The notes: generated by a model not told the origin, from the sequence alone. A stretch of DNA of 5,332 nucleotides from an uncultured Eubacteriales bacterium (GCA_949286815.1 CASEEB010000229.1:1-5332); one strand, 5' to 3'; counted from the stretch's first letter, positions 1 to 5,332 are shown. Program-made: numbers and translations.

Positions 1-256
1 TTATCCGTTGATTATGTGCCGTCAGGCAAAGAAGCTCGGAAAATTGCACGGCAGATTAAACGCGTGTTTTGCGTTTATCGGACTTGTAATTTCGGTAGGT
101 CTTACATTGCTTTCATATTTTACGGACATTTTCGCGTGGGCACAGAATTACCGTGTGGCGATTATTCTGATTTATCAGCTTTTAGGTATAATACCTGTTC
201 TCCTCAGTTCCTCCGGAATGGTTTCGGAGGAAGAGGACAAGGAAAAGCAAAAATAA
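1..256 (+). CDS. C-terminal fragment of an unidentified polytopic membrane protein
   Basis: The reading frame is open from the left edge (first full codon at base 2) to a TAA at 254-256, so this is the 3' end of a longer gene; about 84 residues are visible. A basic stretch (RQAKKLGKLHGR) is followed by a hydrophobic segment (about ACFAFIGLVISVGLTLLSYF), a short loop with FAWAQNYR, and a second hydrophobic segment (about VAIILIYQLLGIIPVLL). The protein ends in a charged tail, SEEEDKEKQK. By the positive-inside rule both ends of this helical hairpin should be cytoplasmic. I do not recognise the family. A C-terminal helix pair of a transporter, such as a P-type ATPase, is conceivable but nothing here proves it. 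The gene ends 12 bases before the radical SAM gene on the same strand, so the two are probably co-transcribed. Confidence 0.7.
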   Translation, partial: YPLIMCRQAKKLGKLHGRLNACFAFIGLVISVGLTLLSYFTDIFAWAQNYRVAIILIYQLLGIIPVLLSSSGMVSEEEDKEKQK

Positions 257-268
257 CCGAGGGATTTT

Positions 269-2140
269 ATGAGTGAAAATGAACGTATATTAAATGCATT
301 GATAAAACAGGTGTCAAAGCCGGGCAGATACTGCGGCGGAGAGTTCGGGCAGATTATAAAGGATAAATCCCAAATTAAAGCCCGCTTCGCCTTTGCGTTC
401 CCCGATACATATGAAATAGGAATGTCAAACCTGGGCATAAGGATACTTTACGACTGTCTTAATAAGGAAAATGATATATGGTGCGAGAGAGTATACGCCC
501 CCTGGACGGATATGCAGGAGAAAATGGAGGAATATAATGTTCCTTTGTGGGCGCATGAGAGCAAGGATGAGGTCAGAACATTTGATTTTCTCGGATTTAC
601 CCTTCAATATGAGATGTGTTATACAAATGTGCTGAATATGCTCAGACTTTCGGGTATTCCTCTTTATGCGGCAGAGCGCGGAGAAGAATTTCCTTTGATT
701 ATCGGAGGAGGTCCGTGCGCATATAATCCCGAACCGGTAGCGGATTTCTTTGATCTGTTCAATATCGGCGAGGGAGAAGAAATGCTTGTGGAAATCGTGC
801 GTCTTTACATAAAAATGAAAGCCGAGAACAGATATACAAAAGCGGACTTTCTTCACGAAGCGGCAAGGACCATACCCGGCGTTTATGTTCCGTCCTTATA
901 TGACGTTACATACAACGGCGACGGAACAATAAAGGCGTATACTCCTGTATTTGACGATATACCCGTAAAGGTCGAAAAGCGAATCATCAAAGACATGGAC
1001 AAGGCGGAGTTTCCGAAGCAGGTTATAATGCCTTACACTGAAGTCGTTCACGACCGGATAATGCTTGAGGTTTTCAGAGGCTGTATAAGAGGCTGTCGGT
1101 TTTGTCAGGCGGGCATTATATACAGGCCTGTAAGAGAAAAAACCCCGGATGTGCTTAATAATCAGGCGAAATGTCTGTTTGAAAATACGGGATACGAGGA
1201 AATTTCCCTTTCCTCTCTGTCTATCAGCGACTATTCGGGACTTGCGGAACTGACCGACAAGCTGCTTGAATGGACACCCGACAATATGGTAAGTCTGTCC
1301 CTGCCCTCTCTGCGCGTTGACAGTTTTACAAAGGAACTGATGGATAAGGTGGCGACTGTCCGTTCATCCTCGCTTACTTTTGCTCCCGAAGCGGGAACAC
1401 AAAGGCTGAGGGATGTCATCAATAAAAATGTCGATGAGGATGATTTGCTCAGGGCTGTAAATGTCGCGTTTGACGCCGGAAAAACACAGGTCAAACTGTA
1501 CTTTATGCAGGGATTGCCGACCGAGACAGAGGAGGATCTGAAGGGTATCCCCGCACTTGCGAAGAAAGTAATAGAGTCATTCTACGCAAACCCCAACAGA
1601 AGCCGGTCAAGGTCCCCTCAGGTCACGTTCAGCGTTTCGTGCTTTATACCCAAGCCGTTCACTCCTTTTCAGTGGGAACCGCAGGATTCTTTGGAAATGC
1701 TTGAGGAAAAACAAACTTTTATCGGTGAATGTGTTAATGACAGAAAAATAAAATATCAGCACCACGACGCAAAAACCTGCCGCATTGAAGCGGTACTCGC
1801 CAAAGGAGACAGGCGACTGTCCAAAGCCCTTGAGTTGGCATGTAATGAGGGATTCAGGTTCGACGCCTGGAGCGAGTTTTTTGATTATGACAAATGGATA
1901 TCGGTTATAGAGCGGGCGGGGCTCGACCCTTCGTTTTATGCCAACAGAAGGATCCCGTATGACGAAATTCTTCCGTGGGATATTATTGACTGCGGTGTTA
2001 CCAAAGAATTTTTGATACGCGAAAATATAAAGGCTCATGAAGGCGTAGTGACTCCCGACTGTCGGACACATTGTTCGGGGTGCGGAGCAAACAGACTTGG
2101 AGGTGAGAGAACGTGCTGCCCGAAAATCACAAAGAATTAA
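269..2140 (+). CDS. TIGR03960-family B12-binding-type radical SAM protein, function unknown
   Basis: This 623-residue protein matches the TIGR03960 family in length and layout. The N-terminal part resembles the B12-binding-like domain of such enzymes: FPDTYEIGMSNLG at about residues 44-56, FDFLGFTLQYE at 105-115, GGGPCAYNPEP at 146-156 and IGEGEE at about 166-171. The radical SAM core carries Cys272, Cys276 and Cys279 (CxxxCxxC, within FRGCIRGCRFCQAG), which should bind the 4Fe-4S cluster that cleaves S-adenosylmethionine. FAPEAGT (371-377) and KLYFMQGLPTET (409-420) are further core motifs. A cysteine-rich tail starts at TPDC, with Cys598, 602, 605, 616 and 617. The ATG start follows GAGGGA at 259-264. 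Family knowledge: the reaction and substrate are not established; members sit next to, or are fused with, the DUF2344 protein encoded immediately downstream here. A B12 cofactor is inferred from the fold only, since no canonical DxHxxG motif is seen. Confidence 0.93.
   Translation: MSENERILNALIKQVSKPGRYCGGEFGQIIKDKSQIKARFAFAFPDTYEIGMSNLGIRILYDCLNKENDIWCERVYAPWTDMQEKMEEYNVPLWAHESKDEVRTFDFLGFTLQYEMCYTNVLNMLRLSGIPLYAAERGEEFPLIIGGGPCAYNPEPVADFFDLFNIGEGEEMLVEIVRLYIKMKAENRYTKADFLHEAARTIPGVYVPSLYDVTYNGDGTIKAYTPVFDDIPVKVEKRIIKDMDKAEFPKQVIMPYTEVVHDRIMLEVFRGCIRGCRFCQAGIIYRPVREKTPDVLNNQAKCLFENTGYEEISLSSLSISDYSGLAELTDKLLEWTPDNMVSLSLPSLRVDSFTKELMDKVATVRSSSLTFAPEAGTQRLRDVINKNVDEDDLLRAVNVAFDAGKTQVKLYFMQGLPTETEEDLKGIPALAKKVIESFYANPNRSRSRSPQVTFSVSCFIPKPFTPFQWEPQDSLEMLEEKQTFIGECVNDRKIKYQHHDAKTCRIEAVLAKGDRRLSKALELACNEGFRFDAWSEFFDYDKWISVIERAGLDPSFYANRRIPYDEILPWDIIDCGVTKEFLIRENIKAHEGVVTPDCRTHCSGCGANRLGGERTCCPKITKN
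2099..2106 (+). promoter_or_regulatory. Internal Shine-Dalgarno site for the DUF2344 gene
   Basis: GGAGGTGA lies six bases before the GTG at 2113. It is read in frame within the radical SAM gene as part of the codons for LGGER. This near-perfect anti-16S match decides the start of the next gene: no ATG occurs in that frame between here and the conserved domain. It also implies translational coupling of the two genes. Confidence 0.85.
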
Positions 2141-2850
2141 GCGGCTGCTATTCAAAATTTGAAAGACCGTATCTTGAAAGCCCTGAGATATTCAGGATAA
2201 AATTCTCCAAGACCGGCAATCTGCAATATATTTCTCATCTTGATCTACAGAGGACTTTCCACCGCGTTCTGGTCAGAGCCGGAATACCAATGTGGTATAC
2301 CAAAGGATTTAACCCTCACGCGAAGCTTGTGTTTGCGCTTCCCTTGCCTATAGGCTGTGAAAGCATGTGCGAACTTGCCGACCTTAAAATAGAGCGCGAA
2401 ATAACCGAGGATGAAATTAAGGCGCAGCTAAACGCGCAGCTTACGGACGAAATGTATATTCTTGACGTATACAGACCAAACACAAAATTTGCCGACATTA
2501 TGTATGCGGAATACAGAATAATCATAAGTTCGCCCAATATAAAACCCGATACCGCCGAAATTGTTTCAAAACTGTTTTCTTCTCCCTTTTATATGATGAA
2601 AAAGACAAAATCGGAGGAAAAAGAGGTAAATATATCGGACTTCGTAAAATCGTTTGAAGCTTTTTTCAAGGATGGCGCAATCGAGATAAAAACCATACTT
2701 TCCGCCGGCAGTACCGCAAATCTGAATCCGGAATATGTAATTGCCGCTTTAAAGGACAGGACAGATATTTTCGGTTGCGATGCGTTAAAATGCTCATATA
2801 ATATCATGAGGACTCGATTTTACGACCGCGACATGCTTGAATTCAGATAA
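2113..2850 (+). CDS. TIGR03936/DUF2344 radical SAM-associated protein
   Basis: A 245-residue protein starting with GTG and overlapping the radical SAM gene by 28 bases. The DUF2344 signature is clear: RIKFSKTGNLQYISHLDLQR at about residues 28-47 and GFNPHAKLVFALPLPIGCES at 65-84. A later conserved-looking segment, ILSAGSTANLNPEYVIAAL, lies in the C-terminal third. No signal peptide or membrane segment is visible, so it should be cytoplasmic. Family knowledge: DUF2344 proteins are encoded beside the TIGR03960 radical SAM protein or fused to its C-terminus, which suggests they work as one complex or act in sequence on one substrate; neither has a proven activity. The roughly 27 residues before the domain are an extension over the shortest family members as I recall them, but no alternative ATG exists there. 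No obvious terminator follows, so some transcripts may continue into the next gene. Confidence 0.92.
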   Translation: MLPENHKELSGCYSKFERPYLESPEIFRIKFSKTGNLQYISHLDLQRTFHRVLVRAGIPMWYTKGFNPHAKLVFALPLPIGCESMCELADLKIEREITEDEIKAQLNAQLTDEMYILDVYRPNTKFADIMYAEYRIIISSPNIKPDTAEIVSKLFSSPFYMMKKTKSEEKEVNISDFVKSFEAFFKDGAIEIKTILSAGSTANLNPEYVIAALKDRTDIFGCDALKCSYNIMRTRFYDRDMLEFR

Positions 2851-2888
2851 TATTTAACAAAAAAGTTTACATATATCAATTTCTTTTT

Positions 2889-2917
2889 TTGATAAAAAAT
2901 GATATAATCAGTATAAT
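2889..2917 (+). promoter_or_regulatory. Sigma-A type promoter of the flavodoxin-like gene
   Basis: The -35 box TTGATA (2889-2894, five of six consensus bases) is separated by exactly 17 bases from the -10 box TATAAT (2912-2917, perfect). Transcription should begin near 2922-2925, giving a leader of roughly 40 bases. A second TATAAT at 2903-2908 has no suitable -35 at normal spacing. The promoter sits just after the DUF2344 stop codon and gives the downstream gene its own expression. Confidence 0.8.
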
Positions 2918-2920
2918 TAT

Positions 2921-2939
2921 GGAATGCGTCAGTCATTCC
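2921..2939 (+). other. Stem-loop at the predicted 5' end of the leader
   Basis: GGAATG (2921-2926) and CATTCC (2934-2939) form a perfect 6-bp inverted repeat around the 7-base loop CGTCAGT. It falls at or within a few bases of the predicted transcription start. Such 5' terminal hairpins can protect mRNA from decay; that role is inferred. It could also be a DNA operator overlapping the start site. Confidence 0.45.
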
Positions 2940-2960
2940 GTTATAATCGGAGGTTTTTAT

Positions 2961-3383
2961 ATGGCTATTAAAATGAGAGTACTTTGTTATCCCGAAAAGA
3001 AAAAACTGCTTGCTGTCGGAAATATGATTAAGTCGGAATACGACCTTAATGTAAATTCCGTAGACAGAATTCCCCCGGCGTATTCCTGCGACAAAGAAAG
3101 GCTTGTTATTCTCGCTATTAACATCAAGGGAAATACTTTGCCCGATGATTACAGACTGTTCGTAAAAGAACTCACAAAGGCAAGAGCGCAAAATGTCGCT
3201 ATATTGTCCGCCGGAAGTGATGAGGCGGTAAATCAGACAAAGCAGCTCGTTAAAGAAGCAGGCGCAAATGTTATCGAAAACACCATGCAAATCAAAATAG
3301 GGCTGTTTGACTCTAAGGTCTCCGATACCGAAAAGACCGATATACTCAATTGGGTAAAATCCACAATCGAAGCACTCAACTGA
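2961..3383 (+). CDS. Small flavodoxin-fold-like protein lacking the usual phosphate loop
   Basis: The 140-residue protein starts at ATG 2961, preceded by GGAGG at 2949-2953 with seven bases of spacing. The frame is open further upstream, but that would run through the promoter. The pattern of alternating strands and helices looks flavodoxin-like: strand MRVLCY (5-10), helix KKLLAVGNMIK, strand LNVNSVDRIPPAY (29-41), strand RLVILAINI (47-55), helix DDYRLFVKELTKARA, strand NVAILSAGS (78-86), helix, then strand ANVIENTMQIKI (about 102-113) and a final helix. After the first strand, true flavodoxins have an S/T-x-T-G-x-T loop binding the FMN phosphate; here it reads PEKKKL, so FMN binding in the usual way is doubtful. 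No signal peptide or membrane segment is seen. It appears monocistronic, between its own promoter and a strong terminator. The fold assignment is by eye; function is unknown. Confidence 0.6.
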   Translation: MAIKMRVLCYPEKKKLLAVGNMIKSEYDLNVNSVDRIPPAYSCDKERLVILAINIKGNTLPDDYRLFVKELTKARAQNVAILSAGSDEAVNQTKQLVKEAGANVIENTMQIKIGLFDSKVSDTEKTDILNWVKSTIEALN

Positions 3384-3409
3384 AAATACATAGAATTTAT
3401 TTTAACCGG

Positions 3410-3454
3410 AAAAGGGTTGCGGCATAAAATAAAATTGCCGTCAACCCTTTTTTA
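3410..3454 (+). terminator. Intrinsic terminator after the flavodoxin-like gene
   Basis: AAAAGGGTTG (3410-3419) pairs with CAACCCTTTT (3442-3451). After one bulged T at 3441 the stem continues as CGGCA/TGCCG (3420-3424 with 3436-3440) around an A/T-rich 11-base loop. The 3' arm runs into TTTTTT (3448-3453). It starts 27 bases after the stop codon. On the minus strand the trailing run is only TTTT followed by CCGG, so it may also stop convergent kinase transcripts, though less efficiently. Confidence 0.88.
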
Positions 3455-3495
3455 TTGAAGCACAAAATATGTGCAAAAGGCTCTGCTTTTTTATT

Positions 3496-3526
3496 CCGGG
3501 CTGTGCAAGCCCGGTAATTTGTTTTT
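3496..3526 (+). terminator. Possible second terminator or transcription barrier in the convergent gap
   Basis: CCGGGCT (3496-3502) and AGCCCGG (3508-3514) form a GC-rich 7-bp hairpin with a 5-base loop, followed on the plus strand by TAATTTGTTTTT. It lies 22 bases past the kinase stop codon, but on the minus strand the sequence after the stem is A-rich, not T-rich. It therefore fits a backup plus-strand terminator better than a canonical kinase terminator. Confidence 0.5.
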
Positions 3527-3536
3527 CAGTTTAAAT

Positions 3537-4118
3537 TTATGTTATATACGGGGATTTAAAAATATCCGGATTTTCGGAATATTTGCCGTAATTCTCCATA
3601 ATTATATTTACTGTCTCCAAAGGGGTTTTGTGCGTTGTGTCTATGACAATATTGTAATTGTTATAATCATAATAATCGACGCCGTAGATATCCAAAAATC
3701 TGTCACGTTCCACAAGGCTGCGTTTTACAAGCTTTTCGCACGCGTCGTCCACGTCAATATATTTTTCCTCTTCTCCGCGCTGATTTTTCATAACCCGGAC
3801 TGCCGCCTCATGCGGGTCTATTGTCAAAAAGATTTTGAAAGTATTTTTGGCAAAATACCACGCCATACGTGAGTCGAATACAAGCTTATCCTCTTTGCGC
3901 TCTAACGAAAGCCGTGTGACAGTCTCGTCTATTTCTCGGTCAAGCTCCGGGTTTTCATTCATTCTGAGATTAAGCTCAAGGGTTGAGATACCGAGACGTC
4001 TGGCGTATTCCCTTTGCACCGCGCCTGTACTGTAAATTGTAAAGCCGAATTTTTCCTTCATAATACTGCATACGGTGGATTTTCCGCTTCCGAGCTTGCC
4101 CGTGATTGAAATCAGCAT
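3537..4118 (-). CDS. Cytidylate kinase-like P-loop kinase (short, archaeal-like type)
   Basis: A 193-residue protein whose layout fits short-form (d)CMP kinases (Cytidylate_kin2-like), which transfer phosphate from ATP to CMP/dCMP. The Walker A loop GKLGSGKS is at residues 7-14, directly after the first strand, which supports the ATG at 4118. Other family-like segments are STGAVQREYARRLG (30-43), NPELDREID (56-64), VFDSRMAWYF (80-89), KIFLTIDP (95-102), the lid-like NQRGEEE (112-118), RSLVERDRFLDIYGVDYYD (133-151) and NIVIDTT (156-162). DSR stands where archaeal enzymes usually have EGR or DGR; I recall DSR-type relatives in bacteria, so this is probably a subfamily trait. The ribosome binding site AAAGG (4129-4133 on this strand) is modest. 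It is cytoplasmic. Bacteria usually also have a longer standard Cmk, so this may be a paralogue with another nucleotide or RNA-related substrate; the substrate is not proven by sequence. Confidence 0.82.
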   Translation of the reverse strand: MLISITGKLGSGKSTVCSIMKEKFGFTIYSTGAVQREYARRLGISTLELNLRMNENPELDREIDETVTRLSLERKEDKLVFDSRMAWYFAKNTFKIFLTIDPHEAAVRVMKNQRGEEEKYIDVDDACEKLVKRSLVERDRFLDIYGVDYYDYNNYNIVIDTTHKTPLETVNIIMENYGKYSENPDIFKSPYIT

Positions 4119-4241
4119 ATATAAGCAACCTTTCTTTTAAACGTATTGAGTGAATAGCGTGAAGGTAATTTATATCGTATCAAAATACAACCTGTTTCAC
4201 ACATAATTATTTTGCATAGCAAATTTGCGATATTTATGTGT
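4119..4241 (-). promoter_or_regulatory. Structured 5' leader of the kinase gene
   Basis: The predicted transcript has a leader of about 120 bases before the kinase start. Two adjacent inverted-repeat structures fill its 5' two thirds. The first is bounded by ACACATAA (4199-4206) and TTATGTGT (4234-4241), a perfect 8-bp stem. Inside it, TTTGC (4211-4215), GCAAA (4219-4223) and TTTGC (4224-4228) allow two mutually exclusive small hairpins. The second is bounded by GTGAAGGT (4159-4166) and ACC-TGT-TTCAC (4190-4200), with an inner GTAT/ATAC hairpin. I do not recognise a known riboswitch class. Regulation of the kinase by this leader is an inference from structure and length. Confidence 0.4.
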
Positions 4242-4244
4242 ACA

Positions 4245-4273
4245 ATTATATCACTTTTTGGTTTCACTGTCAA
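4245..4273 (-). promoter_or_regulatory. Perfect consensus sigma-A promoter of the kinase gene
   Basis: On the minus strand TTGACA (4268-4273) is followed by exactly 17 bases and TATAAT (4245-4250). All twelve core bases match the sigma-70/sigma-A consensus. Transcription should begin near 4238-4240. Such a strong promoter on a single small kinase gene suggests high basal initiation with control, if any, acting later, for example in the leader. Confidence 0.9.
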
Positions 4274-4467
4274 TGTTTAACAACTATAAAAACCATATAT
4301 CGACATACCGATTATTCAATTATTTTGCCGAAACCGGCGCTTTTTAAAGCGGAGAAAGGAATCTGGGAGCATTCTTAAAAAAACTTGCGAACGCTTGCGA
4401 CAAGAGTATAGGGGAGATAAGCTTTGCCGGGTTCAGCGGGAGATTACACTGACACTGAAATGAAAGT
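4274..4467. other. Noncoding gap upstream of the kinase promoter
   Basis: I see no convincing gene here. Visible details: small hairpins GCCG/CGGC (4327-4338) and CGCTTT/AAAGCG (4338-4351); a run of seven A at 4377-4383; CTTGCGA repeated at 4384-4390 and 4394-4400; and a tandem ACACTG ACACTG (4446-4457). On the minus strand the A run becomes a T run preceded by CTTG...CAAG, a weak terminator-like arrangement downstream of lnt. Short open stretches on the plus strand (about 4362-4451) lack an ATG, GTG or TTG start in that frame. Confidence 0.4.
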
Positions 4468-4509
4468 CGCATATGTCTTGCGCCTCATAGACGGCGCAAG
4501 ACATATGCG
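4468..4509 (-). terminator. 17-bp perfect inverted repeat, probable terminator of lnt
   Basis: The 17-base arm at 4468-4484 (CGCATATGTCTTGCGCC) is perfectly complementary to 4493-4509, with the 8-base loop TCATAGAC. It lies 34 bases past the lnt stop codon, where a terminator is expected. After the stem the minus strand reads ACTTTCATTTC, which is only moderately T-rich, so this is not a textbook intrinsic terminator. An mRNA 3' end stabiliser or a mobile hairpin repeat are alternatives. Confidence 0.6.
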
Positions 4510-4543
4510 CTATGTTATACATTATTTAATCTGTTTAGTCTTT

Positions 4544-5332
4544 TTAATCTTTTTGTCCCTGCTGTTTGATTTTTTTATTTTCTTTAAAGTAAATCACAGC
4601 CGAGCAGACCGCTCCTCCCGCCGCAAAGGCTATACAAAGATAGACAAACAGATTGCCTATGACAGAGTATAAAGTGACATTATTTCTGATATAAACATCA
4701 TCCATAATATAGCCTTCTTTCAGCGCGCCAAGCTCCTGCAATACTTTACCGGTGGGAGATATTATTGAGGAGACGCCGGTATTCGCGGCTCTTACCAGAT
4801 ACCTTCCCGTTTCAATTGCTCTGAGCTTTGACTGCGAATTGTGCATATAAACCGCCGCGGAATCCCAGAACCAGGAGTCGTTTGTGGATATACAGATAAG
4901 CTCTGCCCCGTCGTTTACGGCTTCACGCGTCACCTGCTCATAAATTGAGTCGAAACACACCCCGCAGCCTATCTTACCGACCTCGGTGTCCATTATGTTG
5001 CTTCCCTGACCGGCAAGCAGATCCTCTTCGAGCATTCCGATGTTTGCCAGAGGGGGTATGAGCGTCATTACCAGACTGCGCATCGGGACAAACTCCCCGA
5101 AAGGCACAAGATGCCGTTTTGAATAAATAACCTCCCCGAAGGTACCGTCGGGCTTAACTTCTATTATCGAGTTATAAAGACCGTCGTCGTCATTGTCGGT
5201 ATAGTCCGCTCCCTCTCCCTCGGTAAATGCGGAGACCAGAATTGTAACGTTCGCCTCTTTGGCAAGGTTACTTACATACTCCACCATATAATCGTATGAA
5301 AAAATGTTGTAAGGAAGCGCCGTTTCGGGCCA
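4544..5332 (-). CDS. lnt: Apolipoprotein N-acyltransferase (Lnt), C-terminal part
   Basis: The frame is open to the right edge, so the N-terminal membrane helices and the start are missing; about 262 residues are visible. It belongs to the nitrilase-fold domain of Lnt, which transfers an acyl chain from phospholipid to the N-terminal cysteine of lipoproteins at the outer face of the cytoplasmic membrane. All three catalytic residues are recognisable: Glu in WPETALP (the first visible residues, codon 5324-5326), Lys in YSKRHLVPFGEFVP (codon 5117-5119) and Cys in GCGVCFDS (codon 4955-4957). Further Lnt-like segments are STNDSWFWDS and KLRAIETGRYLVRAANTGVSS. A C-terminal membrane helix (about YSVIGNLFVYLCIAFAAGGAVCSAVI, split by no charge) precedes a basic tail, as in the family. 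The methionine codon at 5285-5287 lies inside the domain and is not the start. It reads toward the kinase gene but is separated by a probable terminator and an independent promoter. Confidence 0.93.
   Translation of the reverse strand, partial: WPETALPYNIFSYDYMVEYVSNLAKEANVTILVSAFTEGEGADYTDNDDDGLYNSIIEVKPDGTFGEVIYSKRHLVPFGEFVPMRSLVMTLIPPLANIGMLEEDLLAGQGSNIMDTEVGKIGCGVCFDSIYEQVTREAVNDGAELICISTNDSWFWDSAAVYMHNSQSKLRAIETGRYLVRAANTGVSSIISPTGKVLQELGALKEGYIMDDVYIRNNVTLYSVIGNLFVYLCIAFAAGGAVCSAVIYFKENKKIKQQGQKD

Noticed and set aside
425..2155. Long minus-strand frames opposite the radical SAM gene (for example 425-856, 1231-1494 and 1607-2155)
   Set aside because: They are antisense shadows: the plus-strand gene has clear family motifs throughout, and the shadow proteins show no recognisable domain.
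2889..2960. A longer start for the flavodoxin-like gene at TTG 2889
   Set aside because: That codon is part of the -35 box, so it would not be transcribed; ATG 2961 has a well-placed GGAGG.
2820..3290. Minus-strand frame of 156 codons across the flavodoxin-like gene
   Set aside because: It covers the promoter and coding region of a well-supported plus-strand gene and has no convincing motif.
3471..3872. Plus-strand frame of 133 codons opposite the kinase gene
   Set aside because: It is antisense to the kinase, which has a Walker A loop, ribosome binding site and consensus promoter; the frame also crosses the GC hairpin at 3496.
4362..4451. A short plus-strand frame reading LGAFLKKLANACDKSIGE and onward to a TGA
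   Set aside because: It looks faintly protein-like but has only a CTG as possible start, is about 29 codons long and has no matching family that I recognise.
4424..4672. An 82-codon plus-strand frame with GGGGAG before a TTG start
   Set aside because: Its second half is antisense to the C-terminal coding part of lnt and its first half runs through the 17-bp inverted repeat. The hydrophobic run is a mirror of the lnt membrane-tail codons.
1..5332. CRISPR array, insertion sequence, tRNA or rRNA
   Set aside because: No regularly spaced repeats, transposase motifs, terminal inverted repeats with target duplications, or recognisable tRNA/rRNA sequence were found on either strand.

Overview
The window reads as a low-to-moderate-GC Firmicute, most likely a member of the Clostridia. 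The reasons are strong GGAGG-type ribosome binding sites, near-consensus sigma-A promoters, and the paired B12-type radical SAM / DUF2344 genes usual in that class. No RNA genes, CRISPR array, insertion sequence or phage gene is visible. It looks like ordinary chromosomal backbone with several small, poorly characterised genes.

Left part, plus strand (1-2850): the C-terminal end of a polytopic membrane protein is followed 12 bases later by a 623-aa radical SAM protein of the TIGR03960 family. That gene overlaps by 28 bases a 245-aa DUF2344/TIGR03936 protein. The ribosome binding site of the second gene lies inside the last codons of the first, so the two are probably made together as one unit. 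Their biochemical role is unknown.

Middle (2851-3536): a separate promoter (TTGATA, 17 bases, TATAAT) drives a 140-aa protein that resembles a flavodoxin fold but lacks a recognisable phosphate-binding loop. A good intrinsic terminator follows at about 3410-3454, with a second GC hairpin beyond it in the convergent intergenic space.

Right part, minus strand (3537-5332): a 193-aa P-loop kinase of the short, archaeal-like cytidylate kinase type is read from a perfect consensus promoter (TTGACA, 17 bases, TATAAT). Its leader of about 120 bases can fold into two adjacent hairpins. Upstream lies a noncoding stretch of about 200 bases, then a 17-bp perfect inverted repeat. The window ends with the C-terminal two thirds or so of an apolipoprotein N-acyltransferase homologue (lnt) that runs off the right edge and has all three catalytic residues.

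The genes do not form one pathway. The radical SAM/DUF2344 pair is the clearest functional unit; the flavodoxin-like, kinase and lnt genes appear to be separate transcription units. The observations most worth following are the uncharacterised radical SAM pair with its extra C-terminal cysteine cluster, the degenerate flavodoxin-like protein, and the structured leader of the kinase gene.
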